Origin: Pagrus major
Lineage: Eukaryota; Chordata; Actinopteri; Spariformes; Sparidae
Direction of reading: 5' to 3'
Length of the DNA: 64,000 nucleotides
Assembly (NCBI RefSeq): GCF_040436345.1
Contig: NC_133223.1
Coordinates: forward strand, 15,466,613 to 15,530,612
Part shown: positions 13,691-24,832 of the stretch, piece after piece
Layout of the letters: each line of letters starts with the position of its first letter
Position numbering within the stretch: the first letter of the stretch is position 1
The notes under the pieces: model-generated
Seen by the model: the letters and a program-made list of their open reading frames with translations, nothing else
Databases searched by the model: none
What the model was told of the DNA's origin: nothing
Position numbers and translations under genes: made by a program

Positions 13691-14219
13691 TAGGGTCACA
13701 TTGTGAGTTTACCATGTATGTGTAGATGAATGACCCAGTTCTTTACACACCCTCCTCAAATGTTGACGACAAACTGATTTCAGAAGTTACCAATTAGAAT
13801 AATCTTTGAAATTATGAAGCTGGAATAGGTGCCAGTACTGTGGTTTTGATTCCATATATTTTATTTTAAAAAAGGCTCCTCTCATTATTAAACATTTCCT
13901 GTTGTCACCAAGGTTAAAGTAAATCATTTTAAAACTTGAATATCTATTTATCAGACTTATTCAACTTTTTCTTCTGCAAAATAGATTCAGATGTAAATGT
14001 GTGAAGTTTGCTCTTTCTGCTACATGAAAAGAGAGACTTTCCTTGTTCCTTGTTGTCTGTCTACATGTCATAGCAGGAAATGCACAGATGTTATCAATAA
14101 CACAATAATTAATAATGGCTGCATGCATCACATTTGGGTGTGGGTGCATGTTGGCTCTGTCACTTAAATTGGACATAGATATCAGTGAGATAATATAAAA
14201 TAAGCCAAACCTTTATCAA

Positions 14220-14410
14220 TCCTAGTGTGGGGAAATGTGCAATGCTGCAGCAGTAAAGGGAAGAGTACAATGATAAGAAGTAAACAAGTAAAAATGGTTG
14301 TGTGTGGTTGATTGTAAAGTCTGACAGCGGCAGGAAGGAAGGACATGCGGTATCTCTCCTTCACACAACATCGTGGGTGAGGCAGCCTGCCACTGAAGGA
14401 CATATCAGTA
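14220..14410 (-). mobile_element. C-terminal scrap of a LINE reverse transcriptase
   Basis: Minus-strand translation contains FSGRLPHPRCCVKERYRMS followed by FLPAAVRLYNQ, the pattern (R/K)-X-SF-(L/I)-P-(S/A)-A-(V/I)-R-L-(Y/L)-N found at the end of many fish non-LTR retrotransposon ORF2 proteins. Only this end is present. It abuts the Tc1 element, giving a nested repeat island from 13.1 to 16.0 kb. Confidence 0.5.
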
Positions 14411-14624
14411 ATATTATTAGTAGCACCCATGTTTCTCCTGCTGACATAAGTCAAAATGTTTGCTGTGTAAGAACGCCATCGTTGCTTTTGCTTCCATGCA
14501 GATGTTGTTGTGTATTTACTCATGTTCTAATTTCTTGTGTGTATATGGCATAATATTAACCTAACTATAGGTTAATAGGTTAATAACTATTAAACTATTA
14601 ACCATAACAGCAAGGCCAATGCCT

Positions 14625-16042
14625 TTATTTTAGCTGTACACTAAAAACATTTGGGTAAGACATCAGAAGATGAATATGAGACAAGAGATCATTATGTCAG
14701 CTTCCATTTCCAAGTATTTACATCTAGATCTGTTAAAGAACTTAGATAGCAACTTTTGTTTGAACCCACCCATTTTTCAAATGAGCAAAATGATTGGAAC
14801 ATGTGACTGACAGGTGTTTTTTGCTGCCCAGGTGTGTCCTATTACATTGAGTATTCAAGCAATAAATAGCATTGAATGTCTACCCTCAGTTTCACATTTG
14901 CAGACTGCATTTATAGTTAAAAAGGTGTAACCAACATGAAGACCAGAGAGCTGTCTATGGGACAAAAGCAAGCAATTTTGAAGCTGAGAGAAGATGGAAA
15001 ATCGATCAGAGCCATTGCACAAACATTAACCATATCCAGTACAACCATTTTGAATGTCCTGAAGAAGAAAGAAACCACTGGTGAACTCAGCAACAGATGT
15101 CGAACTGGTAGACAAAGGAAAACATCAGCAGTTGATGACAGAAACATTGTGAGAGCTGTAAAGAAAAACCCTAAAACAACTGTCAGTGACATCACCAACA
15201 ACCTCCAGAGGTCAGGAGTGAAGGTATCACAACCCTCTGTTCGCAGAAGACTTCGGGAACAAAAGTACAGAGGCCACACTAGAAGATGCAAAGGCTAATG
15301 GGTGGAGAAAGAAAGGATCTGCTCATGATCCCAAACACACAAGCTCATCTGTGGATCAAGGTGGAGCTAATATCATGGCTTGAGCTTGCATGGCTTCTTC
15401 TGGGATGGGCTCATTGATCTTCATTGATGATGTAACACATGTTGGCAGGAGCAAAGTAAACTCAGAAGTCTACAGAAACATTTTGTCTGCCAATTTAAAG
15501 AGAGATGGAACCAAACTGATCGGGAGATCCTTCATCATGCAGCAAGACAACGGCCCAAAACACAATACCAAAACAACCAAGGAGTTCATCAGGGGAAAGA
15601 AGTGGAAGGTTTTAGACTGGCCAAGTCAATCTCCAGACTTAAACCCTATTGAGCATGCATTTTACCTGCTAGAAAGAGGTAGAGGAGACTGAAAGAGGGA
15701 GAAACCCCCCGAAACAAACAACTGAAAGAAGCTGCGGTGAAACCCTGGAAAAGCATCACAAAAGAAGAATGCAAAGGTTTGGTGATGTCAGTGGGTCGCA
15801 GGCTTGATGCAGTTATTGCAAGGAAAGAGTATTATTCACTCTAATCTATTTTAAGTCTACCTGTTCCTATACTTTTGCTCACCTAAAAAGTTGGTTATCC
15901 GTTACAAATGATGCTATCTTCTAAGTTTTGTAACAGATCTAGATGTAAATACCTGGAAATGAAAGCTGAAACGCTGATCTCTTGTCTCATATTCATCTTT
16001 TGATGTCAAACCCAAATGTTTTCAGTGTACAGCCAAAATAAT
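14625..16042 (+). mobile_element. Tc1-like DNA transposon, non-autonomous by decay, with long inverted ends
   Basis: The ends are inverted copies of about 125 bp (left 14625-14750, right about 15915-16042). Both carry GGCTGTACACTGAAAACAT-type ends and an inner TTTACATCTAGATCTGTTA block. Between them lies a damaged transposase. The total, about 1.4 kb, is normal for Tc1 elements without large insertions. The target duplication could not be set precisely because the outermost bases are AT-rich. Confidence 0.85.
14936..15692 (+). pseudogene. Tc1 transposase, broken
   Basis: ATG at 14936 opens 120 codons: MKTRELSMGQKQAILKLRED with paired helix-turn-helix segments (SIRAIAQTLTISSTTILNVL; NRCRTGRQRKTSAVDDRNI), ending in a TAA at 15296. 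After a deletion and frame changes the catalytic half resumes at about 15390 with GSLIFIDDVTHVGRSKVNSE, then IMQQDNGPKHN (second Asp), then SQSPDLNPIEHAF (Glu). The Asp-Glu spacing is 34 residues, as in Tc1 DD34E enzymes. The segment with the first catalytic Asp (the WSDE-type block) is missing, so no active enzyme can be made. Confidence 0.9.
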
Positions 16043-18490
16043 AATTGAACAAAAGTGATACCAATTTCTGCATTTTTACTCATTCACAACTTCATAATAA
16101 TATCTATGTCTTGCAGGAACAGCAGACCCAACCTTGCAGAACTCCCTTTCATTTAAATACAGCATAATCAGTGTTCCTCTTTATAGCTAAATCTATAAGC
16201 AATGTTTGGGATGGGTAAACTATTGAATTGCAATACATTTAATTTTCATTTTTAATTTGAGTAAAATACCTCATATTTGTGTCACACCAGTCCTGCACTA
16301 TCCTCTCATTATGAATATGAGATCTTTTTGTCCCTGTGATGTACTGTAAAGTTTGCATTTCTAGTCCTATTAACACTATTTATTTGTATGTCAGAAGCAA
16401 TGTTCTGAAAATAATACGCTTTCAACTTGGGCTTTGGTTATAACTTGTTTAGGCAGATAACAGGCTGCATGTGGACACCAGGACGAGCAAGTACAAGTTT
16501 GTGTCTCTAGATGGAGCTCCAGTATTATGAAAAACATTTTTGAACCTGCTTGTATCTGCTTTAACTCGGGTAATGTGGCCAATAAACAATGACGTATAAA
16601 ATAACAATAGTGAATCATTTTGAAAAGTGAGTAATTTAAAAGACTTCAATGTCCTAACATAGCACAAATGATGTATTTTAAGGAATAAAAGGCATTAGCT
16701 GAATATAGAAAACAAAATATTGAATAGCAACAGTCATTGTTTCCTTGTGCTCCCCCTGACATCCAGGTACTTAACTGACCTGCAAGTATTATTTTTTTCA
16801 ACAAAATGTTTATTTTTACTCATAAACATCTGAAAACTGCTTTGTCAGAGGAAATAACCAGAACTGTTCACAGTTAGGCAAACCATTACATTTAAATTTT
16901 CATGACATCATGTGTATCCACATAGAGAGAAATCCCAGGAAGAAAACAACCACAAAATAAAAGAATAAAACACCTTGAATTTGAAGTTGGCACAAGATTT
17001 TTTTTAATATAAGCTGGTGCCACATTATTTCACTGTTTATTTTAACGCATTTGCATGAAACTGATAGTGACAAGTAAACAAAGTACACAAAAGTACACGA
17101 TAGGCTACTGTTAAATAACACTGTAGACAAGACCTGCATCACATGTTTACAGATCGGTTAGTAAAACTTCTATTGCAACGAATATTCTACATGTTTTGAA
17201 GCCTCTCATATGGATATCAAACAGGGTTTCTAACAATCACTTGCACTTATTTCATCCATGTAGCACCAGAGGACATGAGCTCACTGTTATAGTAGAAAAT
17301 CTTTTTATAGACTCAATGACATAATACAGTATTTACCAATGGAAAGTATGCCTAATAATAGAAAGGCTTTATATAGACACGGTGACAAACAGCAGTATTG
17401 GAAAGCACAGTACCTGCCCGCTGTGCTCTAAAAGTGGGACAGTGATAAGCCGGTTACTTCTGCATGAACACCATTTAAAGTGTGTTCAGTTATCTCATGT
17501 CTTGTTGAAGACTGTGAAAAGACCAAAACTTCTGTGTACTGTTACACCCTTAAAGTTTGTGTGTCTGACTTTCACCCTTGAACAAGCTCTAACATTCACA
17601 GAATTTTTGGTATTTTCAGAGGGATCTCTATCACCATGGTTACACATGCAGATGCAGATTAAAACATGTGAAACACGCACAGCCTTTGTAGCTGTAAGCT
17701 CTCTGAATGCTATTTATTTATTCGATCTTATCAGTAACATTGTTTGCAGGACAAGCTCATTGCTCATTACACATACAGTCACTGATAACCGGCCCTGGAA
17801 GACGTGTTACCCAGGTTCACCACCGTTTGTGTTTGTTAAATCAGCAAACTTCATGGTATCCCAGCTATGACTAACGTGAAACAAAGGGGGAGCTATGGTC
17901 TCATGTGCATACTGTACACATGGAGAGTGCTGTACAGTACACTTGTGTGTCCACTCAGCCACAACCAAGTTGGGCAAGAGAGGGGAACAATGGGTTTATT
18001 GTTACCTTTGCCAAGTGGGTTGTTTTCACCCTGTCTGTCTGTCTGTTTGTTTATTAGTTAAAGAGAAACCTCAAATCCTCAACAAATTTCAGTGATCTTT
18101 GGTGGTAAGGATGTTGAACGTGGAACTTCTGTTTTTCTGTAATACAACATTTACCTACAACTGGTCGTTAACACATCTGGTAGCTAATGTACTGTGCAGT
18201 TTCAACAACATTTTGGTGGAAATATCAACTCAAAGTGGTCCTGCAAAATTATGTGCCATTTTGGAGACTAAAACATTGTGCATGTTTAAGTTTTGCACAA
18301 TTTATCCATGTACACACCCCAAGATTAAGGTATTCTCTACAATACCAACAGCATGATTGTCCATCACTTTGTGTATTTGGGTCACCATTTGGATCCAGAA
18401 GAAGATTAAAAAACCCCAAACAAATGAAGAGGACTGTGCACCAGAAGTATACACTGTATGTGGTTTTTTTTTTTTTTATTTCCTTTCTCA
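16043..18490. other. intergenic, no gene seen
   Basis: AT-rich sequence with no recognisable exon, RNA or element. The plus-strand open frame at 17382-17870 (162 codons) begins with GTG rather than ATG, has no domain or compositional signal and is taken as chance. A short CTGT tetranucleotide run lies at about 18033-18052. Confidence 0.5.
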
Positions 18491-18835
18491 ATAAAGGTGC
18501 ATTTTGTAGTTTGGGTTACGAAATTTTAATCAAAGAGATAAAGATCTTCATTGACTGATTTTTCATGCCTAAACAAACTAAATGAACAAACTCTCTTTGT
18601 TTTCATGACTGAATAAACTGAATAAACAAACCGACCTTAAAGGACAACACAATTTCATACTGTTTTACTTTGTTATATATATATACTTATACTTACACAT
18701 ATACTTTGTTTATATTTGGCGGACCCTGACACTATTCTAGCTTCAAACAGTGTTCTAGGGACCTTATTTTCCTCTGAGAGCAGTTTGTTTATGCAGTTAT
18801 GGAAAAAATTAAACTACAAATTGTTTCCTCAAGTA
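18491..18835 (+). repeat. MITE family C, copy 1
   Basis: It shares long stretches with the inverted copy at 46529-46800: ACTGAATAAACTGAATAAAC, TTAAAGGACAACAC, TTTGGCGGACCCTGACAC, AGCTTCAAACAGTGTTCTAG and GGACCTTATTTTCCTCTGAG. The ends AAGGTGCATTTTGTAGTTT and AAACTACAAATTG are imperfect inverted repeats. No coding. Confidence 0.7.
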
Positions 18836-19499
18836 ATTTTAATCAGAAGGACCATGTCTCATATTTCTCCTACTTGTGCAGTGTTGGCACTATCAACAAA
18901 GTAGAATGACTTCACACAAGACAGCGAGGTGCTTTCCTGTACACAAGCTCTTGTCCTCCTGAAGTTTGTCCATAAATAGCTTTGCGGGGATTCATATCAA
19001 ATAGATGTCACAGCCATAACTCTGCCATAGACACTAGGCTGTTGCCAATGAGAATCAACCCACCAATTCACGGACAAAAGAAAGCAATGGTAAACATATT
19101 AAAGGTATCCTGCATCCCGTTTTTCCCTCACCCCATTTCCTCTCTTTCTTCTGGTCATCGAATGGAAGGAAATCTGTGCATAACACGATCTACAATGTCG
19201 GGACACTGTGACATGAGAGCAAGATCGCAGCAGGTAACTCACATTTCTAGTTAGAAAAGCATTAATTTCAGTGTTCAAATAGAACCTAAACTACTTGTTG
19301 TTGCAATATAATTGCCTTTGAGGGGACATCTTTGTAAGTATGTAAATACTGTGGAGACTGAGGTAGATTTGACCCCCAATTTATATTAATAGGGCTTTTC
19401 CCAAAATAGAACAAAGTGTTGGTTCTGTTAAGTGGTCCCTTCTTTCATAAGAATTAATTTACATTATTGAGAGGGCATCGGTTGGTGAATGTCTTTGCC

Positions 19500-19625
19500 T
19501 CTGAAATGTAGTGCAGTGGAAGAATTAAGTAGCAAAAAATGGAAATACTCCAGTAAAGTACAACTACCTCATAAGTTTACTTAGGTACAGTATTGGGAAA
19601 ATGTACTTAATTAAATTCCATCCCT
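19500..19625 (+). repeat. dispersed fish repeat (TACTTAAGTA type) fragment
   Basis: TACTCCAGTAAAGTACAAC, TTTACTTAGGTACAGTATT and AATGTACTTAATTAAATTCC belong to the same degenerate family as segments at 12700-13010, 34540-34700, 43870-43902 and 53990-54480. Confidence 0.5.
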
Positions 19626-19667
19626 AATAATAGTTTAGAGGCAATAGATGGCTGAAAATAACTGACC

Positions 19668-19787
19668 CACACTGGAGCCAGCTCCTGTTCCACTTGATCT
19701 ATCTTCTTCTGTTTGCTGGCAGCAGAGAGAGGCGCTCTGGCTGGAGCTGTGGCGCTGTGGCCTTCCACCCCATAAACCTGAATGGAA
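19668..19787 (-). pseudogene. single exon resembling ATP synthase OSCP subunit (ATP5PO), probable relic
   Basis: Reading the minus strand from a good acceptor (CTTCCATTCAG|GTTTATGG, exon start 19787), the frame gives VYGVEG, then HSATAPARAPL, then SAASKQKKIDQVEQEL, then a possible donor (TGG|GTCAGT). The mammalian and fish OSCP subunit of the mitochondrial ATP synthase stalk carries VYG(I/V)EGRYATAL(Y/F)SAASKQ(N/K)KL(E/D)QVE(K/Q)EL at residues of about 36-70. The match is unmistakable, but this copy has about four extra residues after SATA and a changed end. No other OSCP exon was recognised in the flanking 10 kb. In human, ATP5PO lies on the strand opposite SLC5A3 and upstream of it, exactly this arrangement, so it is more likely a decayed in-place gene than a retrocopy. 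An intact gene with exons I missed cannot be excluded. Confidence 0.6.
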
Positions 19788-19999
19788 GCCTAATGAGGGA
19801 ACAAAGAAGGCTGTGAACAGTAACACGGATACACAAACTGTCCGTAACCACAAAAAGCGCTAATAGTAGATTAATTACACTGCAGTTTGGTGGTCAATCG
19901 AAGTCCACGAATATATTAAATCTACACTGACTGTACTTTGACCCTGGAGTAATGGAGTGAGCTAGGTGTGTGAAATCTGACCATTTTGAAGCAGCGAAA

Positions 20000-21880
20000 A
20001 AATCACTTTGAAAGGTTTTAAACAAGTTTTGATATTTAGAGCAAACTATCGAGCAGCTCTGTGAACTCAACGCAGTTCATCAGGCTTTTGAATCTGATAC
20101 GATCTCATCAGTCAGACACAGAGATATAGCAACTGAACATTATCCTGGCTCACATTGTTGGCATTAGCTGAGAGCATTTTGTAATGTCCAGCGTCACCAA
20201 TTTGGATGCTGGACTCAAGCAAGGCACACAGACGCCTTCTTCTAATGAATCTCTTAGAATCTATATTCTCGCTACCATTGTCCCAAATTTACATTAGAGG
20301 TGCTTTCAAACTGTAGTATCAACTTCGTCCCCAGGACTTATATCTATAAATAGCCTGCAGGGCAGCCAGGTTAAACAAAACTGGCAACCTCTCATGGATT
20401 CTCATTGTAACCAACCATGAAGCACAGCTGCTCTTGAGCGCTGATTCTGGTCAACACCACAGGTCTTATGACTGGAATGACAAGGCAAAAGCTGGCCAAA
20501 GTGAACAGCATCCTATTCAATCATTAGGCACTTTGGAGATGAGCCAGGCCTGGATGGGATCAATTACTCACTGCACAATGCATGACATTGCATCATGCTG
20601 ATATGGGCAATGATAGTCGTACAAGATCATAAAGCAGCGCCCCTGATCTACAGTCAGGTGTTGTGTTTGCCTTCTGCAAAATCTTAATGCATGATGGGAA
20701 ACTATTGGCTTTCCGCTCGTCTGAGTGCTCACTGGCAGAGATGTTCTACACAAGCTCTTCTTCTGGCTTCTGTGCTTAATTTAATATTAATGTTATTAGT
20801 TTTTGTTTATACCCTAAAGCTCGATTCTTTTAACAGAATAACTACTACGTGCTTTCTATATCAGAGGAAAAAAGGATGCAGCTTGTATAATTATTGTGTG
20901 AGTGTTTTGAATATGATTATATGCTGACTGCTGTGTTATGTGAGAATGTTTTGATCAGAATTTCTTCGTTTCTGGATGGGGAATAAATTCATGGAATGTC
21001 AACATATTTCTAATAAACGTGAGTCCTATAAAAAATAAAAGTCTGAATAAATAACAATTATTTTATTTATTCATTTCATTTGCTATACTGTCATTTATAT
21101 GATGTTTTGCCACAAACACTGTCTCAAAACAATCAAGTGACAAATTCAGATTTGAGTAAAAGTAAAAGAATCACGTGTTAATTGATCTTAATTGAACTTT
21201 TTGATAGGTTATTTGTATTTTTTTCAATTTTTTTTGCCTAATAGAAGAAAAACAACACGATAAACTTAACTTACAAGGCTTTTAGACAATATAGCTATAA
21301 TTCATTTACCGAATCAGTTTTATAACGTGTTAACCAAGATGAATTAGTGCACATGTGGGCTTTATGGTTACACTTGTTTTTATAGGTATGTTTTGTTATT
21401 GTTATGTTTATTTGTTGTTATACTTTATTTAGGCTATTTAAACATGTAGCCCTTATATGGCCACATATTGTGATGTAAAATACTGATGTAAAATACTGAG
21501 GTTCTGATCTGGTCAGGACCAGACATTTAAAATCATTAGGCTAACTCTTTCATTCAATTTGATGACAAAATAAAATTGGTTAGATTGAAAGTTAAGATTT
21601 TCCTCTATCATTACTAACCTGTATCACTTTCCAGACAGTTTCCTGCCCAAACTTGAGCTCCCATCTCAACAAAGGGGTCGTTAGTTACAGTTACAGTAAT
21701 CTGTAATCTACTGATCTAAATCTAATTCAGCCTTTTCTCTATGATGTAATAATGAGAAGTAGCAGCAGCACGTAGCAAAGCTGTGACGTGTGAGACACGT
21801 CTGCTTATCAGACACACACAAGTACAAATTAAAGGTGAGACGCAAAGATATCGATACAAAACGGCAAGTGAACTAATTGA
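20000..21880. other. intergenic, no gene seen
   Basis: Scanned for the missing OSCP exons and for other genes on both strands; nothing convincing. AT-rich with no simple repeat of note. Confidence 0.4.
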
Positions 21881-21887
21881 TAAACCT

Positions 21888-21970
21888 CTAACTCAACGGC
21901 GCTGCCATGTTTCGTCTCCGCTACAACAACAAAAACGCAACACAGCCAGCGTTTGCTGGGAAATGTAGTT
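21888..21970 (-). promoter_or_regulatory. promoter-like motif plus short start exon on the minus strand (possible OSCP exon 1)
   Basis: Minus-strand AACTACATTTCCCAGCAAAC (21951-21970) matches the vertebrate core-promoter motif ACTACAnTTCCCAG, associated with ZNF143/Staf sites. About 45 bp downstream lies GAAACATGG, then codons MAAPL, then A|GTTAGA, a possible weak donor at 21893. The human OSCP subunit begins MAAP. With the exon relic 2.1 kb further down on the same strand, this may be the old first exon and promoter. Five residues are weak evidence, so this is a hypothesis. Confidence 0.35.
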
Positions 21971-21980
21971 CTTGGTGAAG

Positions 21981-22026
21981 TGGAAATTTCCAAGATATCT
22001 GTCTGCAGGAGTGAGTGGAAATTTAC
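21981..22026 (+). promoter_or_regulatory. two TonE/ORE-like motifs upstream of slc5a3
   Basis: TGGAAATTTCC (21981-21991) and TGGAAATTTAC (22016-22026) both fit the osmotic response element consensus TGGAAANNYNY bound by NFAT5/TonEBP. The first is nearly palindromic and so reads on both strands. They are 35 bp apart and about 1.3 kb upstream of the slc5a3 5' exon. Mammalian SLC5A3 is a classic NFAT5 target with multiple upstream TonE sites. The motif is short, so chance cannot be dismissed. Confidence 0.35.
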
Positions 22027-22214
22027 CCTGTCTCCCTCCATGCAGAGCTGTGTGCCTTGAGGGATGTTTTGCTGCAAGTCAACCATGTTAACCTTATTCT
22101 CCTCTGACTGCTGAGGCTGCTGACAGTTGTTATCACCAATATGGCAGTTAGCACGTTTATTATTGTATTATTGTTATGTTGTGGTTGTCCTTAACTTATT
22201 GTAAATGCGGCAAT

Positions 22215-22244
22215 ATTCTTCTTCTTCTTCTTCTTCTTCTTCTT
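22215..22244 (+). repeat. (CTT)n microsatellite
   Basis: About ten uninterrupted CTT units visible directly, between the minus-strand promoter-like motif and the slc5a3 5' exon. Confidence 0.95.
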
Positions 22245-23289
22245 ATTATGAGTTTATACACACATCTCAAAGTCCACTCTGCATGGGAGGTGTTGCAGCC
22301 TGATGAGAATTTGAGATTATGAATTGTTTTTCAGAGAGTGAACCTAATATGTCTGAACTGTGAGTACCAGTAAAACTATATGGACTATGCACAATAGATA
22401 TAGTCATGCTGGGCTATGAGTGCTTCCTTCTATTGCTTCATTTCCTCTTGATCCGTATGAATAGCTGCGTCTGTGCCAGGCCAAAACGTGTGCTTGCAAC
22501 AGCCAAGTATGGATAACATTTCATCTCTTATGGGTAGTATTATTGACATACAGGAAGAGAATAATACACATTTCGAAACTAACCCCATCCTTCTTCAGAG
22601 AGTCTGCAATTGGCAGTTTCTAGATTGTTCCAGATTACAGGCACCACCCTATAATCTGATTAGCTCCTCAAAGGTTTCTGGTAGTGTCTTTGATTTGCAA
22701 CAGATCAGGGCCATTAAAGCTGTGTTATTTCAGGTTAATTAGCCACCTTTACATCTACTTGTGGTTGCATGCTGAGGAAGATTTGCTGAGCTTAATGAGA
22801 TTTTAATATGTAATTATATTATAATGTGATGTATGAAGTTAATACAAAGTTGGATGAAAACAATCACCAATATATATATATAAATAAATGTAAACAAATC
22901 TGTATTTTCAACAAAGTATTAAAATGCATTAGTATCCGATCCCCAGTAGTTTGATACATTATATAGGTGTAATTGATAATTTATTTACATTTTTTTAAAA
23001 ACCTGAAAACACAGGAGTCAATTCTCTTCCGCAGTCACACGAGCTGTGCCTGGAGGGTGGGTGTGTCGTCTCGTCGTGAATGACATATATGAACACACCT
23101 GTCCTTGTTATTATTTTCTTTCATTAACATGCGTGTCAACACATGTGGCCGAGATATTTGGCTGAAACACTTTCCAGAAGCGTCTGCCACAGAAAAAGTG
23201 ACGTGCTTGTGCGGGGCGTGGATCTGAATGAGGACGGTATAAGTGGGAGAGGCAGCATTGTTGGACGGGGTGTAACAGCACCTGGGACA

Positions 23290-23454
23290 CAGACAGAGAC
23301 ACAGAAAAAATAACGGGGCTGCCACCGTTAAATCTACACTCTTGACACGGAAGAGGAGCCATCTATCCCGGAGGTCTTCATCAGTAGGGAGTCACTTCTC
23401 CTCCTCCTCCTCCTCCTCTTCCTCTTCCTCCAGCCACATCTCTCCTTCGGCCGG
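23290..23454 (+). other. slc5a3: probable 5' untranslated exon of slc5a3
   Basis: GC-richer segment with a CTC/CTT-rich tract (about 23397-23432), ending at TCGGCCGG|GTAACG, a plausible donor. It is followed by a 4.0-kb intron to the acceptor CTTGCAG at 27460-27466, which opens the coding exon. The upstream boundary is estimated. In mammals this 5' exon is shared with MRPS6, but no MRPS6 coding sequence was recognised here. Confidence 0.5.
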
Positions 23455-24245
23455 GTAACGCTACAGTGTCGTTTAGCATCTTTTAGCGCTTGTGCTAACG
23501 CTAGCTAACAAGGTACTTCTTCAGTGCTTATCTGTGTCTAAACAGCGGGGGTCGGTGAGTGAAGTGTGTATGGAGCATTAGAGTGGCTTTTTTAATCTTT
23601 TAAAACGTGTGTTCATGTGTCATTGTTAAGCTTGTTGTGCTGTGTTTTCCAGTAATGGCAGTTACTACATCATTCATTATGTGTACGCTCAGCTGCCCCT
23701 GACTGTAAAGACGTCAGCCCGGGCAGAAATGCTTCAGACACCCGAGTAACATTATTATCAAGACTTGACTGTGTGTTAGATATAATGAAGTGCTTTTAAG
23801 ATAGGTAACAATGAGGAATACAAGTGCTCCTTGAAGATGCGCAGCGTTTGCTAGTCGGATGAATGAGTGACTGTTCTAGAAATTTCCCTCCCCTCGTACA
23901 GTAGGAGCATCTGTGCTGAACTGGTGTCGCCTCCTCTTTGTCCTCTCAAAGGTAGTCTCAGGCTCATTGCCACAGCTGGCCATTAATTAATGAGCCATTG
24001 TTCTGTTCACCAACTGTCCATGGCACGCCACTGTTCACCTGCACCCCCCTATACAGCTGGATTTGGTGTTGTGTTCATTGTTATGACTCAAAGCACGAGG
24101 TGAAGCAGTTGGCCCAGTGTCTCCCTTTAAACTGTGTGAACCTGAGTAGCATTAATCTGAACCGTCTCTCAGTTGTATGAAGGAAGCTGGCAAAAAAAAA
24201 AAGAGAAGAAGTTTGGCTTACAAAGGTTTTGGAGCTTGCTAGACT

Positions 24246-24832
24246 TAAAGGATAAGTGAACTGATGAATGAAAATTCAGTGGTTATCTACTCACCTGCAC
24301 GCCGATGGAAATACAGGTGAAGGTTCATAGTCTGCAAAACATTTCTGGAGCTTCACAGCAAAACAGGGTTGCAGCATTCTCCTTAACAACTGAAGTAGAT
24401 GGGGACCCAACCAAGCAAAACATTAAAGGGCTCCATACAGCTTGTCCGACCTAATCTAAGTCTCCAGAAGCCCTGAGACCTCAAATTGCGCTGTTCGCGA
24501 GCTTGTTCATCCACTTCAGACAGTGTGCATGTTAACTCTTCTAGCTCAGCAGACTGTGAAGGTTTTGGCTTAAAAAAGGGGGTAAATAACGTCTTTTCAA
24601 ATCAGTTTGGGGTCTTAGGGCTTCCGGAGACTTGTATTACGCTGGATGAGCTATATGGAGCCATTAAAGTTTTGTTTTGGTTGTTTTTTTCCCCCATCTA
24701 CTAATACTGCAACGCTGTTTTGCTGTGAAACTCCAGAAATGTTTTGTGAACTACAAAACCTAACCTGACTTTCCATCGGTATGAAGGTGAGTATGACAGG
24801 AATGTTATTTTTGGTTGAACTTGTCCTTTAAG
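24246..24832. repeat. 587-bp inverted-repeat (foldback) MITE in slc5a3 intron 1
   Basis: The left arm (TAAAGGATAAGTGAACTGA ... GATGGAAATACAGGT ... AAAACATTTCTGGAGCTTCA ... GTCTCCAGAAGCCCT) is repeated in reverse complement in the right arm, which ends ... GGTTGAACTTGTCCTTTA. Shared words include ACAAAACATTTCTGGAG and TTCACAGCAAAACAG. The arms are about 250 bp, separated by about 80 bp. No open frame. Typical of a hAT-type or foldback non-autonomous element; transcribed, it would form a long hairpin. Confidence 0.85.

Noticed and set aside
13680-13697. Telomere-like GGGTTAGGGTTAGGG
   Set aside because: Only about two and a half units, inside the decayed Tc1 relic; too short to be an interstitial telomere array.
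17382-17870. 162-codon plus-strand open frame
   Set aside because: It starts with GTG, has no domain, no exon signals and no family likeness in an AT-rich repeat-bearing region.
20280-20330. Minus-strand QFESTSN, slightly like the QFSTS of the OSCP presequence
   Set aside because: Match too short, needs an insertion, and no splice sites fit the flanking relic exon.
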